Shown piece by piece: positions 17,016-26,372 of a DNA stretch of 64,000 nucleotides. The first letter of the stretch is position 1. Each line of letters opens with the position of its first letter. The translations under genes and the position numbers were made by a program. The stretch comes from Candidatus Trichofilum aggregatum. GTDB lineage: Bacteria; Chloroflexota; Anaerolineae; Promineifilales; Promineifilaceae. The notes beneath the pieces are model-generated. The model saw only the letters and a list, made by a program, of their open reading frames with translations, had not been told where the DNA came from and searched no databases. The stretch is taken from NCBI GenBank assembly GCA_016716885.1, contig JADJUV010000032.1:18046-82045 (forward strand), written 5' to 3'.

Positions 17016-19565
17016 TTAAGCGAGGGTTTCGGTTTCGTCCGCGGCCGCGTCACCTACATCAGCACCAGCCATTATTTCTATCTCCGGTCGTGGCCCCGTA
17101 CCATTTTGCTCGTTTAGCTGGGCCAGCCGCTCTTCACGCAAGATTGCCACCGAAGCTACTGCATCATCATCCTTCAAATCCATCACCCGGACACCTTGGG
17201 AATCTCGTCCTTGTTGAGAAATGGTATTGATGGATGTGCGTAGAATAAGCCCGTTACCCGAAATGATCGTGACTTCATCATCTGGTGAGACAACCCGGGC
17301 GCTGACAATTTTGCCGGACTTGTCTAGCAGGCGCATGGCCCGCACGCCCTGACCATAACGGCCTTGTGTGCGGTAATCTTCGAGGGATGTCCGTTTGCCG
17401 TAGCCATTTTCGGTGATGAGGAGTAAATCATCATCCAGGGTGACGACATCGAACCCAGCGACCCGGTCCCATTTACTAAGGCGAATGGCATTGACGCCCG
17501 CGGCCGCGCGCCCCATGGGTCGCACATCTTCTTCGCTGAAACGAATGCCTTTGCCTTGTTCACTGACCAGGATCAAATCCTCGCCGCCGTTGGTCATTTT
17601 CACATAGCTGAGTTTGTCGTCCTCATCCAGGCTAATGGCAATAAGCCCGGTGGAGCGCACATTGGCAAAGGAGTTGACTTCACAGCGTTTGATGCGGCCG
17701 CGTTCCGTCACCATTACCAGATATTTCGCATCTTCAAAATCTTCTACCACCAACGCCGCCGTGATCCGCTCTTCCGGCATAAGCGGCAAAATATTCATCA
17801 GCGAAGTGCCCCGTGCAGTGCGGTCTAACTCAGGGATGACATGGGTTTTTTCCACATACACCTTACCCCGGTCTGAGAAGAACAGAATGTTGTGTAGGGT
17901 TCCCGCGGCAAAGAGATGTTCTAGCCCATCTTCTTCGCGCCGACCCATGCCAATGAGGCCGCGGCCGCCTCGCGCCTGCACCCGGTAAGCCGAGATGGGT
18001 GTGCGTTTGACATAACCACGGCGGGTAATCGAAACCAGCATCTCTTCATCCTGAAGTAAATCTTCCAGACTCAGATCCGCGGAGAGGTCGGCCGCGATTT
18101 GGGTGCGCCGTTTATCCCCATATTTTTCCTTCAGTTCCACCACATCGGCACGAATGAGGGAGAGAATTTTCTGTCGATCCGCCAGAAGACCACGCAAATA
18201 AGCCACGGTCGCCGTCACTTCTTTGTGTTCCTCTTCGATCTTTTGCCGTTCCAGAGCCGCCAAACGGCGTAACTGCATATCCAAAATGGCCGTCGCCTGC
18301 ATCTCTGTCAGGCCAAAACGGGACATCAGGTTAGCGCGGGCCTCATCCGCATCAGAGGCGCGGCGGATGGTCTCAATGACATCATCCAGATGGTTCAGAG
18401 CAATAAGCAACCCTTCCAGGACATGCTGACGACGCAACGCTTTATCCAGTTCAAACTGGGTGCGCCGGGTGATAACCTCAACCCGGTGGTCAATATGGAC
18501 CTGTAAGGCGCGCTTTAACCCCAACAAGCGGGGCTGTTTGTCTACCAGGGCCAGCATTTGTACGCTATAAGAGGTTTGCAGGGTGGTATGTTTGTAGAGC
18601 TGATTCAGCACTTTGAGGGGCTGGGTGTTACGCTTGAGTTCCACGATGATGGAAAGCCCATGCCGCCCCGTTTCGTCCCGCAGGTCAGAAATATCGGTGA
18701 TGACATCCTGATTGACCAGTTCGGCGATGCGTTCGATGAGGTTGGCTTTGTTGACCTGGTAAGGGAGTTCGGTGATGTTGATGCGTTGGCGGTCGTGTTT
18801 GCCGGGCATTTCTTCGATGGTGGCTAACCCGCGTACGATGATGCGGCCGCGGCCCGTCGCCAGCGCGCTCTTCACCCCTTCCGTGCCAATAATAATGCCC
18901 CCGGTGGGGAAGTCTGGCCCCTTCACAAACTGCATCAAATCTTCCAGCGAGACATCATCCATCTGCTCCTGATTATCAATCAGATAAGCAATGGCCTCAC
19001 ATAGTTCCGCCAGATTGTGGGGTGGGATATTGGTAGCCATACCCACGGCAATACCCGATGAGCCGTTAAGAAGTAGATTGGGCAGGCGGGCCGGTAAAAC
19101 GACGGGTTCTTTCAGGCTATCATCAAAGTTGGCGGTGAACTCAATGGTGTTTTTCTCAATATCTTCCAGGAGTTCCATGGCAATACGGGCCAGACGTGCT
19201 TCGGTGTACCGCATCGCGGCCGCGCTGTCCCCATCAATACTGCCAAAATTACCCTGTCCATCTACTAGCATATAACGCATAGAAAAATCTTGCGCCATAC
19301 GTACCATTGCATCATAAACAGAACTATCACCGTGCGGGTGGTACTTACCTAACACCTCACCAACAATACGGGCACTCTTGCGATGCGGCCCCGTTGGGCG
19401 AATACCCATATCATGCATGGCATAAAGGATGCGACGATGAACGGGTTTAAGGCCATCACGAGCATCAGGTAGCGCCCGCGAGACAATAACACTCATCGCA
19501 TAATCAAGATAGGAGCTACGCATCTCCTCATTAATATCAATTTGGTTGATGTTACCGATATCCAA
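17016..19565 (-). CDS. gyrA: DNA gyrase subunit A
   Basis: 849 residues, normal length. Active-site Tyr is residue 120 (AAMRYTEARL). The quinolone region reads HPHGDSSVYDA, so the residues at the E. coli Ser83 and Asp87 positions are Ser and Asp (wild-type-like). The GyrA box QARGGRG, which separates gyrase from topoisomerase IV, begins the C-terminal pinwheel, followed by propeller repeats (YLVMVTERGRIKR, LILVSEQGKGIRF, LLLITENGYGKR, VTIISGNGLILR). With GyrB it introduces negative supercoils; gyrB is not in the window. An upstream TATAAT-like box lies at 19724-19729 on the minus strand. Six GCGGCCGC sites lie within it. Confidence 0.97.
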   Translation of the reverse strand: MDIGNINQIDINEEMRSSYLDYAMSVIVSRALPDARDGLKPVHRRILYAMHDMGIRPTGPHRKSARIVGEVLGKYHPHGDSSVYDAMVRMAQDFSMRYMLVDGQGNFGSIDGDSAAAMRYTEARLARIAMELLEDIEKNTIEFTANFDDSLKEPVVLPARLPNLLLNGSSGIAVGMATNIPPHNLAELCEAIAYLIDNQEQMDDVSLEDLMQFVKGPDFPTGGIIIGTEGVKSALATGRGRIIVRGLATIEEMPGKHDRQRINITELPYQVNKANLIERIAELVNQDVITDISDLRDETGRHGLSIIVELKRNTQPLKVLNQLYKHTTLQTSYSVQMLALVDKQPRLLGLKRALQVHIDHRVEVITRRTQFELDKALRRQHVLEGLLIALNHLDDVIETIRRASDADEARANLMSRFGLTEMQATAILDMQLRRLAALERQKIEEEHKEVTATVAYLRGLLADRQKILSLIRADVVELKEKYGDKRRTQIAADLSADLSLEDLLQDEEMLVSITRRGYVKRTPISAYRVQARGGRGLIGMGRREEDGLEHLFAAGTLHNILFFSDRGKVYVEKTHVIPELDRTARGTSLMNILPLMPEERITAALVVEDFEDAKYLVMVTERGRIKRCEVNSFANVRSTGLIAISLDEDDKLSYVKMTNGGEDLILVSEQGKGIRFSEEDVRPMGRAAAGVNAIRLSKWDRVAGFDVVTLDDDLLLITENGYGKRTSLEDYRTQGRYGQGVRAMRLLDKSGKIVSARVVSPDDEVTIISGNGLILRTSINTISQQGRDSQGVRVMDLKDDDAVASVAILREERLAQLNEQNGTGPRPEIEIMAGADVGDAAADETETLA

Positions 19566-19791
19566 GTTTGCCTCCTCAGAGACACCTGAAGCCAGAAAGT
19601 GGTTTACAACGATAGCTGTCGAAACTCATGTGGCGGGGAACCGTTCAGGTGGGGAATCAGGTCGTGAAATGCCTGATTTTTCTTGTTGATTGGTCAGAAG
19701 TTTTGCCCATAAGACATGCCTCAATTATACCCTGTTTTCACCCATCTAACGAGTTTGGACAAGCGTTATTTGCTTCTCTTTTGCTAGCGTT

Positions 19792-19819
19792 TTGGCAATG
19801 ACTTTCCCAGTGGTATAAT
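19792..19819 (+). promoter_or_regulatory. Sigma70-type promoter for tRNA-Leu
   Basis: TTGGCA at 19792-19797 and TATAAT at 19814-19819 with a 16-bp spacer, ending 13 bp before the tRNA. Confidence 0.8.
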
Positions 19820-19832
19820 TATTTCCCTGCTT

Positions 19833-19914
19833 GGGGAAGTGTCGGAATTGGCAGACGAGCATGACTTAGGATCATGTGCCGCGAGGTGTGCGGGTTCGAG
19901 TCCCGCCTTCCCCA
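19833..19914 (+). tRNA. tRNA-Leu (anticodon TAG)
   Basis: 82 nt cloverleaf. Acceptor GGGGAAG pairs with CTTCCCC; the anticodon stem CATGA/TCATG encloses loop CTTAGGA with anticodon TAG at 19867-19869; a short variable arm and a T arm (GCGGGTTCGAGTCCCGC) follow. CCA is not encoded. Confidence 0.95.
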
Positions 19915-19928
19915 TTTGTAAAAAAGAG

Positions 19929-19958
19929 GGCGTTGCCGACGCAACGCCTTTCTTTTTG
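19929..19958 (+). terminator. Terminator after tRNA-Leu
   Basis: GGCGTTG CCGAC GCAACGCC hairpin followed by TTTCTTTTTG. It lies between the tRNA and the trigger-factor gene. Confidence 0.85.
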
Positions 19959-20038
19959 ACCAAAAACTCCAACACAAAACTAATAGAAACGCCAAACCAT
20001 TCGTGGTTAAATCCCATAGACGTGCAAAGAGGTATTCC

Positions 20039-21463
20039 GTGACATTAACCATTCACACCCAAGAAGATGACCAACGTCAGCTCACCATGACCGTGGAAGT
20101 GCCCGAAGATCGGGTAAAGAAAGCGGTGCAAGAGCAGGCGCGTAAACTGTCTCGCCAACTCAACTTTCCCGGTTTTCGCAAAGGCAAAGTACCATACCCC
20201 ATCATTGCCAAATACGTCGGCGAAGAAGCGATCCGCTCCGAAGCCGTTGAGGGAATGGTGCAAGAGCTATACAAAGAAGCCATTACCCAGGCCGAAATTG
20301 AACCTTATGCCCCAGGTCAATTTGAAGACATGCAACTTACCCCCGTGGTGCTTAAATTTACGGTACCGTTGGAGCCAGTTGTAGACCTGGGCAATTACCG
20401 AGAGTTACAAAAAGAGTTGGAAGAGGTAGAGATTGCTGAAGAAGCGGTCACGGAAGTGCTGGAACGCATCCGTCTACGTCATCAGGTCTTGGAACCGGTT
20501 GAACGTCCTGCTCAGTTGGGTGATGTGGTTACCTTAAAAGGGCAAGGCCATATTGTCAACGAAGACTCTGACGAACCAGGCGAAGTTGTGTTTAACGAAG
20601 AAACGATTGATTTCGTCCTGGATGCCAAAGAGGTTTATTTTGGTCAGGCTTTTGTCGATGAACTTGTTGGCCTATCCGCTGAGGAAAGTAAAGCGTTTAC
20701 GATTACTTTGCCTGTAGAGGAAGCTGAAAGTGATGACGCCGAACCCGAACCATCGGCTGCCGATGATGATCAGACTGAGGAAAAAGCCACCCCAGAACCG
20801 CAACAAGCTCATTTCAGCATCACGGCCTTAGAGGTGAAAAGCCGCCTATTGCCTGAACTAAATGATGAACTGGCGCGTGAAGAAGGGGAATATGCAACTC
20901 TGGGCGAGCTAGAGGCTTCAGTGCAGGATGAATTGCGTAAAACAGCTGAAGACGCAGCCAAAAATAAAATGATTGACGATATGATGGATGATCTGTTGGC
21001 TCAGGCCACTATCACCTATCCGCCGGCGGCTATTGACTTGGAATTGGATAATATGGTCAATGACCTTAAAAATAGGGTTACCCGTTCGGGTTGGCAGTGG
21101 GAAGATTATCTGAAACTACAAGGCCAGACGGAAGCGTCATTGCGAGAGACCTGGCACAGCGGAGCCACGGAGCAGGTACGCCGTTCATTGATTTTGCGCC
21201 ATTTTGTGCAACAAGAGAAACTGCGGATTAAAGCCCAAGAGATTGATGATATCTTCGAGTCTCGTTACGGAGATATGGATGATTCCATGAAGGAATCTAT
21301 GCGCCGCTTTTTTAGTGAATCAGATTCCGGATTGAGCATGTTGACGGGTGATTTGCTTATGGAGAAGGTCGCTGACCGCATTCGGGCGATTCGCCTGGGC
21401 ACTGCTCTCGACCTTGCCACATTGGCCGAAGAAGAAGCCGACGATTTTTCTGAAGAAGAATAG
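20039..21463 (+). CDS. tig: Trigger factor, ribosome-associated chaperone/prolyl isomerase
   Basis: 474 residues from the GTG at 20039, which has AAGAGG seven bases upstream; an earlier in-frame GTG at 20003 lacks a site. The N-terminal ribosome-binding domain contains the signature FPGFRKGKVPYPII. The FKBP-type middle domain covers about 150-260 and has an acidic insert (EAESDDAEPEPSAADDDQTEEK). The C-terminal helical chaperone arms follow. It meets nascent chains at the ribosome exit. clpP follows 64 bp downstream, the order common in bacteria; clpX is not present here. No GCGGCCGC octamer occurs in tig. Confidence 0.92.
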   Translation: MTLTIHTQEDDQRQLTMTVEVPEDRVKKAVQEQARKLSRQLNFPGFRKGKVPYPIIAKYVGEEAIRSEAVEGMVQELYKEAITQAEIEPYAPGQFEDMQLTPVVLKFTVPLEPVVDLGNYRELQKELEEVEIAEEAVTEVLERIRLRHQVLEPVERPAQLGDVVTLKGQGHIVNEDSDEPGEVVFNEETIDFVLDAKEVYFGQAFVDELVGLSAEESKAFTITLPVEEAESDDAEPEPSAADDDQTEEKATPEPQQAHFSITALEVKSRLLPELNDELAREEGEYATLGELEASVQDELRKTAEDAAKNKMIDDMMDDLLAQATITYPPAAIDLELDNMVNDLKNRVTRSGWQWEDYLKLQGQTEASLRETWHSGATEQVRRSLILRHFVQQEKLRIKAQEIDDIFESRYGDMDDSMKESMRRFFSESDSGLSMLTGDLLMEKVADRIRAIRLGTALDLATLAEEEADDFSEEE

Positions 21464-21527
21464 AAAACAATTCTACCTCCAGGTTGTTGGCTACCAAATG
21501 CCTAACAAGTTTTGACAGGAGAAACCT

Positions 21528-22205
21528 ATGATGAAAATACCAGATTCTCTGATTCCCCCGGCTGGGATGATGCCGATTCCGACCTCATTGATTCCGATGG
21601 TGATTGAAACATCGGGGCGTGGGGAACGGGCTTATGATATTTATTCCTTATTGTTGCGGAACCGGATTGTTTTTCTGGGTACGCCTATCAACGATCAGAT
21701 TGCTAATGTGATTGTGGCACAGTTGTTGTATCTGGCGCATGATAATCCTACCAGCCCCATCCGGTTGTACATTAACAGCCCTGGTGGACAGGTGTATGCA
21801 GGTTTGGCGATTTACGATACTATCCAACAGATTGATTGCCCGGTAGCCACGGTGGCGGTTGGTTTTACGGCTAGTTTTGGTACGGTATTGCTGACGGCTG
21901 GTTCCAAGGGGATGCGTTCAGCCTTGCCGAACGCTACCATTCATATGCACCAGCCGTTGGGTGGCGCCCAAGGTCAGGCGTCGGACATTGCGATTCAGGC
22001 CAATGAGATTTTACGTTTGCGCCGGTCGCTGAATGACATTCTGAGTTTCCACACCGGGCAACCGATTGAGCGTATTGAGCGCGACACGGATCGGGATATT
22101 TTCTTTACGGCAGAACAGGCGAAAGAGTACGGCCTGGTGGACGAGGTGTTGATCTCGCCGACGGCGAAAACGAGTAGGAAAAAAGGGGGCTGGTCTTATA
22201 GGTGA
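21528..22205 (+). CDS. clpP: ATP-dependent Clp protease proteolytic subunit
   Basis: 225 residues. A CAGGAG ribosome site precedes the ATG. The catalytic triad is complete by alignment with E. coli ClpP: Ser116 (VGFTASFG), His141 (HMHQPLGG) and Asp190 (RDTDRD). LYINSPGGQVYAGLAIYDTIQ is the handle/axial region. The first ~25 residues are Pro/Met-rich and probably include a propeptide. It forms the tetradecameric barrel that works with ClpX/ClpA/ClpC. It lacks the octamer in its coding sequence but is followed by a terminator made from two of them. Confidence 0.93.
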   Translation: MMKIPDSLIPPAGMMPIPTSLIPMVIETSGRGERAYDIYSLLLRNRIVFLGTPINDQIANVIVAQLLYLAHDNPTSPIRLYINSPGGQVYAGLAIYDTIQQIDCPVATVAVGFTASFGTVLLTAGSKGMRSALPNATIHMHQPLGGAQGQASDIAIQANEILRLRRSLNDILSFHTGQPIERIERDTDRDIFFTAEQAKEYGLVDEVLISPTAKTSRKKGGWSYR

Positions 22206-22241
22206 CTTTTTCTCTGGTCTTGAGTATGAGAAGTGAATAAT

Positions 22242-22280
22242 GAAGCGCGGCCGCAAATTTGCGGCCGCGCTTCTCTGTTT
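22242..22280 (+). terminator. clpP terminator: perfect palindrome of two GCGGCCGC octamers
   Basis: 22242-22273 is a perfect 32-bp palindrome: GAAGCGCGGCCGCAAA followed directly by its complement TTTGCGGCCGCGCTTC, then TCTGTTTT. A 16-bp stem and the trailing T-rich bases fit a Rho-independent terminator after clpP. Confidence 0.8.
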
Positions 22281-22338
22281 TATAATCGTCACCATACTAT
22301 TCCGGTAATCAAATCCTCATTCAGGGACAATTTGGCCT

Positions 22339-24189
22339 ATGAAACGTTCTTTACGTTTGAGCCTCGGCGCTGTCATCATCATTTTCCCCATCGTACTGGC
22401 AATCAGCTATCTTCGTTTGCCCGCGATCTCTCAATTTCTCCCTTATGGTTCTGCTCCCGCCCAGGCGCTGGGTAATCAGCAAGGAACCCCCGTTATAAAC
22501 TTTAGTGATCCATCTTATACCGTTATTGAAAATGCCGGGTCTCGTACCATCAATGTCACCCTCAATATTTCCAGCACCCAAACTGTCCAGGTTAACTACA
22601 CCACACAAGACGGTACTGCCAAAGCTGGAGAAGATTACTTTGCCGTTACTGGTGTTTTAGTATTTGTTCCTGGAGATAGGAGCGAATCTTTTACCGTGGC
22701 GATTATTGATGATACGGTAAGTGAGCCAACCGAGACACTTCGCCTGGTTCTTAGCAATCCTGTAAACGCAACCTTAGGTAGTAATTTTGATGTTCCTCTG
22801 ACTGTTACCGATAACGACCCAACCCCAACGCCTACACCCACTTCACAGGTTGTAGCCACCCCCGTTTTCGTCGATATTTACGAGCCAAATAATCAGTTGA
22901 ATGCCGCCTATAACACAGCCACCGGCACCTCTTTATGTGTGAACAACAATAAATTAACTTTATGGCCCGTCGGCGACTATGATTATTTTCGTTTTTTTGC
23001 CAAAGGCGGATACACCTATGAAGCCTTTACCAGTGAGTTATCTCTCGGTTTAGATACCTACCTGAAGCTGTATAATTCCCAAGGGCAACCGTTCAGGGAA
23101 AATGACGACGACCCCAGCAATAGTACCCACCCTAAAGCCTCACGTATTGAATTTACGCCCGGCAGTGATGGTTACTATTACGCCAGTGTTCATAATGTAG
23201 ACCCCTCCGATCCGGCTAATAAAACATACTGCTTTGAAATTGAGGAAATGGTTGTGCCCACCAATACACCTGGCCCTACACCTACTCCCGTTGGTAGTGC
23301 GGATGCTTGTGAGTACAACGGAGATCGTGGTTCGGCTTGCCTGTTGGGGGTTGGACAGGATAAAACGAGCATGAATTTTGTGCCCTTATATGGGCAAGGG
23401 CCTGACAACGATTTTTATCGGATGTGGATATTAAGTGGGGTTACTTATACCTGTTCCACCAGCAATCTCTCAGCCTTCAATGACACGAACATGATCATGT
23501 ATGATCATAATGGGAATTTGATCGCTGGTAACAATGATTGGCAGTTTGGTGATCCCAGTAGCCAGATTGTCTATTTGTCATCTTATACTGGCTGGGTGTA
23601 CATATTGGTGGGACCCGTTGTGCCTATTATCTATGAAGAGGCCGCATCCTACACCTATGATGTTGGATGTGCCGCCACGGTAGCCACCCTTACCCCCACA
23701 CCCACCAATACAATAGTCCGCCCATCCGGTGGGGGGAGTGTTCCTTCGTTGCCCACGGCCACGCCCATTGTTTTTCCTACGCAATTTCCTACGCCCACAC
23801 CCATCACATTTCCTACGCCACCCACAGAAACACCCCGTCCCAATGTGCAATTTGCTCCCTTGCCCACTGGTACACCCGCAGGAGCCAGTCAGGGCCAAAC
23901 TGTTGTGTTAGATGTTACCCTCTACTATGATGGCAACAACAATTACACCCCGGAACTAACCGAAGGGATTATGGGTGCGGCCGTAGCTGTATATGATGGT
24001 AGCACTGGGACGTTATTAGCCTTTGGTTATACCAACGAAGCTGGGGCCATTCGATTTAGCCAATTGGTGGCAACTGGTCCAGTGCGGGTAACTGTGCCCT
24101 TCTTCAGTTTTAGCCAGGTTGTGAGTGGTGGTTCTGGTACGATTAATGTTCGCGTCGCACCTAGTTCACTCCCCATTGGCATCCCCTAG
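22339..24189 (+). CDS. Secreted Calx-beta / PPC-domain protein with Thr/Pro linkers
   Basis: 616 residues. An N-terminal membrane segment (residues 7-27) serves for export. Residues 48-160 form a Calx-beta domain: TIENAG-like IENAGSRTINVTL, DGTAKAGEDYFAVTGVLVFVPGDRSESFTV, LSNPVNATLG, TVTDND. Two PPC-like (pre-peptidase C-terminal) domains follow: EPNNQLNAAYNTA...DYDYFRFFAKGG, and CEYNGDRGSACLLG...DNDFYRMWILSG. After a Thr/Pro linker, the C-terminal 90 residues (DVTLYYDGNNNYTPELTEGIMGAAVAVYDG) resemble an SdrD-B/Cna-B-like domain. No catalytic domain is present; a cell-surface structural or adhesive role is inferred. The next gene begins 28 bp downstream. Confidence 0.8.
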   Translation: MKRSLRLSLGAVIIIFPIVLAISYLRLPAISQFLPYGSAPAQALGNQQGTPVINFSDPSYTVIENAGSRTINVTLNISSTQTVQVNYTTQDGTAKAGEDYFAVTGVLVFVPGDRSESFTVAIIDDTVSEPTETLRLVLSNPVNATLGSNFDVPLTVTDNDPTPTPTPTSQVVATPVFVDIYEPNNQLNAAYNTATGTSLCVNNNKLTLWPVGDYDYFRFFAKGGYTYEAFTSELSLGLDTYLKLYNSQGQPFRENDDDPSNSTHPKASRIEFTPGSDGYYYASVHNVDPSDPANKTYCFEIEEMVVPTNTPGPTPTPVGSADACEYNGDRGSACLLGVGQDKTSMNFVPLYGQGPDNDFYRMWILSGVTYTCSTSNLSAFNDTNMIMYDHNGNLIAGNNDWQFGDPSSQIVYLSSYTGWVYILVGPVVPIIYEEAASYTYDVGCAATVATLTPTPTNTIVRPSGGGSVPSLPTATPIVFPTQFPTPTPITFPTPPTETPRPNVQFAPLPTGTPAGASQGQTVVLDVTLYYDGNNNYTPELTEGIMGAAVAVYDGSTGTLLAFGYTNEAGAIRFSQLVATGPVRVTVPFFSFSQVVSGGSGTINVRVAPSSLPIGIP

Positions 24190-24217
24190 TTTTTAACGCC
24201 TACTGCAAGGAACGCTT

Positions 24218-25612
24218 ATGTCATCTGGGCGACCGTCCTCTTCGTTCATTTCATCACTATTACAAGACCGCCGCTCGTTGGGGGTTATTATTGGCATTAT
24301 GGCTACGATAGGTGGCCTGTTGCTGCTGTGTCTGTTTGCTTTTTTGATTCTTGCCCCCCCAGGATCAGATACAGATACGGTGGATGGTGTCACAAGTACG
24401 CCTACTAGAGACGCGTTGGTCGGTGACGTTTTTGGCGGCTGTCAACCAACCGGCAGTAGCGCTTTGATTAGCTCGGAAGCGGTCAGTTTAACTATCGATG
24501 CCCCATTGACGTTTGGATATAGCGGGGTAACGTTCAATGTTCAGTCACAAATTATTCCCGCGACGGGGCAGTGGGTTCCAGTGAGCAATCAGCCTAATTC
24601 GGCTATCTGGGTATGTGGCACGATTGTCAACTACGTCGTGGGAGTGCCTGATTCTGAAGAGAACCGGGCTTTGTTTGATCGTTTGGCTCCTGGTGATGAT
24701 CTTGTTTTGACCACCAGAGCAAATAGCATCTTGCAATTTGATTTTAACAGCCGAGAGGTGGTACTGTCGTCTAATCAGGATATTTTTGCCCAACATCAGC
24801 CAGGGCTAACCCTGGTGTTGATGGGTACGCAAGGGGATCAACGATTGGTTGTCCGCGGCCGCCACACGGTTACAGAGGCGAATGCCAACAATACAGGGGA
24901 TATTCCTACTTCCTTTGCTTTGGGCGAGACAGCACCTTTAGGTAATTTGCAGGTGACGGTAACAGGAGCCACGCATCTGCTCAACCGCCCCGAAGCCCCA
25001 CTCGGGTTTGCCTTCTATCTGGTGGAGTATCAGTTGCAAAATATTGCTACCATCAATTTTGACACGACTTTGTTAAGGTCGGCTCTTTTTGATAGTTTTG
25101 GTAATCAATATGTGGTGAATGGGGGAGCCAGTGCTTTAGGTAATTATCCCACCCTCTTTGGCCTGATCAGCCCCAGTCAACTGGTGCAGGCGACTGCCGG
25201 TTATCAGATTCCTTTGGAACTTAGTGGACCTAATTTGCGCTGGCGGCTTACCCGTAGTGATACCAATGAATTTGTGGAAGTTGAACTTCCCTTTGCGGAT
25301 CAGGAGATGACGGCCCAATCGGCGCAGATTAGTTTGTTAGCGGCTGATGTATCGTTGGATGGTACGAACATCATGATGAGTGGTGAGGTTACTAATCTGG
25401 GTCAACAGGCTTTAGTGATTAATGAGACGGATTTGATTTTGCAGGGGGATGAAGGTGGCTTTTATTTGCTGCTTTCTACTAATCCTGGTTTTCCCTGGGT
25501 GATTAGTCCAGGAGCCGCTATTACTTACCAGGTCATGTTTCAACGACCAGCAGGCAGTCAGGCAATTTTCACGCTTTTGAACCAACCGTTTGAGTTAAAT
25601 GGGTTGCGCTAA
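24218..25612 (+). CDS. Membrane-anchored extracellular protein, DUF4352-like C-terminal region
   Basis: 464 residues. One membrane helix at about residues 23-48 (VIIGIMATIGGLLLLCLFAFLIL) follows a short cytoplasmic tail. The remainder is extracytoplasmic and beta-rich. Residues 225-370 (ETAPLGNLQVTVTGATHLL, LVEYQLQNIATINFDTTLL, FGNQYVVNG) look like the immunoglobulin-like DUF4352/telomeric-repeat-binding fold seen in surface proteins. The C-terminal repeat of a similar sandwich (VSLDGTNIMMSGEVTNLGQQALVINE) may be a second domain. It shares an operon with the Calx-beta protein; partners at the cell surface by position. Confidence 0.6.
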   Translation: MSSGRPSSSFISSLLQDRRSLGVIIGIMATIGGLLLLCLFAFLILAPPGSDTDTVDGVTSTPTRDALVGDVFGGCQPTGSSALISSEAVSLTIDAPLTFGYSGVTFNVQSQIIPATGQWVPVSNQPNSAIWVCGTIVNYVVGVPDSEENRALFDRLAPGDDLVLTTRANSILQFDFNSREVVLSSNQDIFAQHQPGLTLVLMGTQGDQRLVVRGRHTVTEANANNTGDIPTSFALGETAPLGNLQVTVTGATHLLNRPEAPLGFAFYLVEYQLQNIATINFDTTLLRSALFDSFGNQYVVNGGASALGNYPTLFGLISPSQLVQATAGYQIPLELSGPNLRWRLTRSDTNEFVEVELPFADQEMTAQSAQISLLAADVSLDGTNIMMSGEVTNLGQQALVINETDLILQGDEGGFYLLLSTNPGFPWVISPGAAITYQVMFQRPAGSQAIFTLLNQPFELNGLR

Positions 25613-25692
25613 CGAGGACAATTTGACGAAGGATGCATGAGTTAAGACCCCAAAGAGGTCGCTCTTGCCCATAATCAAAAAAAGTAGGGCAG

Positions 25693-26183
25693 TCAGTTTG
25701 TTTCTTTGCCGTTTTTAATAATAAAACTTAAGGATGATTGTTTCTGGTGACGGCTACTGGTGTAATAAAGGATCATGCCGGTTGTTATGAGGAGAACCCC
25801 CAGGAGGATTCCTCCCAATTGCAGTGGTCCCACATAGGGGCGTTCAAAATTATTAACCTCAATATGGGTGCCTATCCCAATTAGATCAGAAAACCCACTG
25901 ACAAAGGCAAAAACCAGACCCGTGGCGCTTAGTCGCACACCAATATCGGCTTGAAGAGAGCGGGGGGTGCTCCGCGGCCGCAACTCGTTCATGTGTAAAT
26001 AACCCGCCCCCGTTAGCAACGTCAGTCCCAGAAGCAACTGCAACATCTGCACCACCCCAAACCCGGGGTAAGGTCCAAACCAAGAATTTCGGCGGCCAGA
26101 GAGACCAGACACAAAACTGTTCCTACTAAAAATAGAATGAGACTAATTGCTGGGATGACGCGGCCGCGTTTCTTTTCTTCCAT
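25693..26183 (-). CDS. Small multi-span membrane protein, frameshifted
   Basis: The ATG at 26183 opens a frame MEEKKRGRVIPAISLILFLVG...LGLDLTPG that ends prematurely. A second frame, open down to 25693, carries GFGVVQMLQLLLGLTLLTGAG, LSATGLVFAFVSGFSDLIG and YVGPLQLGGILLGVLLITTGMILYY. Joining them at the CCCCGGG run near 26065-26075 needs one extra base and gives about 163 residues with four membrane helices. No family recognised. The break sits beside a homopolymer, so a consensus error is plausible. Confidence 0.6.
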
Positions 26184-26215
26184 CTCTACACCAGGAGCAA
26201 GTGTAACTCAGGCAA

Positions 26216-26247
26216 TAAAAAACGCCACGTGACTCACGTGGCGTTTT
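26216..26247 (-). terminator. Terminator of tRNA-Pro
   Basis: AACGCCACGTG / CACGTGGCGTT hairpin with A-run and T-run, directly 3' of the tRNA on the minus strand. Confidence 0.85.
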
Positions 26248-26249
26248 GG

Positions 26250-26323
26250 TCGGGGCAGCGGGATTCGAACCCACGACCTCTTCAACCCCATTGAAGCGCG
26301 CTACCAGGCTGCGCCATGCCCCG
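26250..26323 (-). tRNA. tRNA-Pro (anticodon GGG)
   Basis: 74 nt. Acceptor CGGGGCA pairs with TGCCCCG; D arm GGCGCAGCCTGGTAGCGC; anticodon stem CTTCA/TGAAG with loop ATGGGGT (anticodon GGG); T arm GTGGGTTCGAATCCCGC. CCA is not encoded. Confidence 0.95.
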
Positions 26324-26336
26324 ACAACAAGAGGGA

Positions 26337-26365
26337 ATTGTAACAAAGGGACGGTTGTAAGGCAA
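26337..26365 (-). promoter_or_regulatory. Sigma70-type promoter for tRNA-Pro
   Basis: On the minus strand TTGCCT (26365-26360) and TACAAT (26342-26337) are separated by 17 bp, ending 13 bp before the tRNA. Confidence 0.75.
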
Positions 26366-26372
26366 ATAGTAG

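Noticed and set aside
16784..19832. Replication origin next to gyrA
   Set aside because: No dnaA, dnaN or gyrB nearby and no cluster of DnaA boxes seen.
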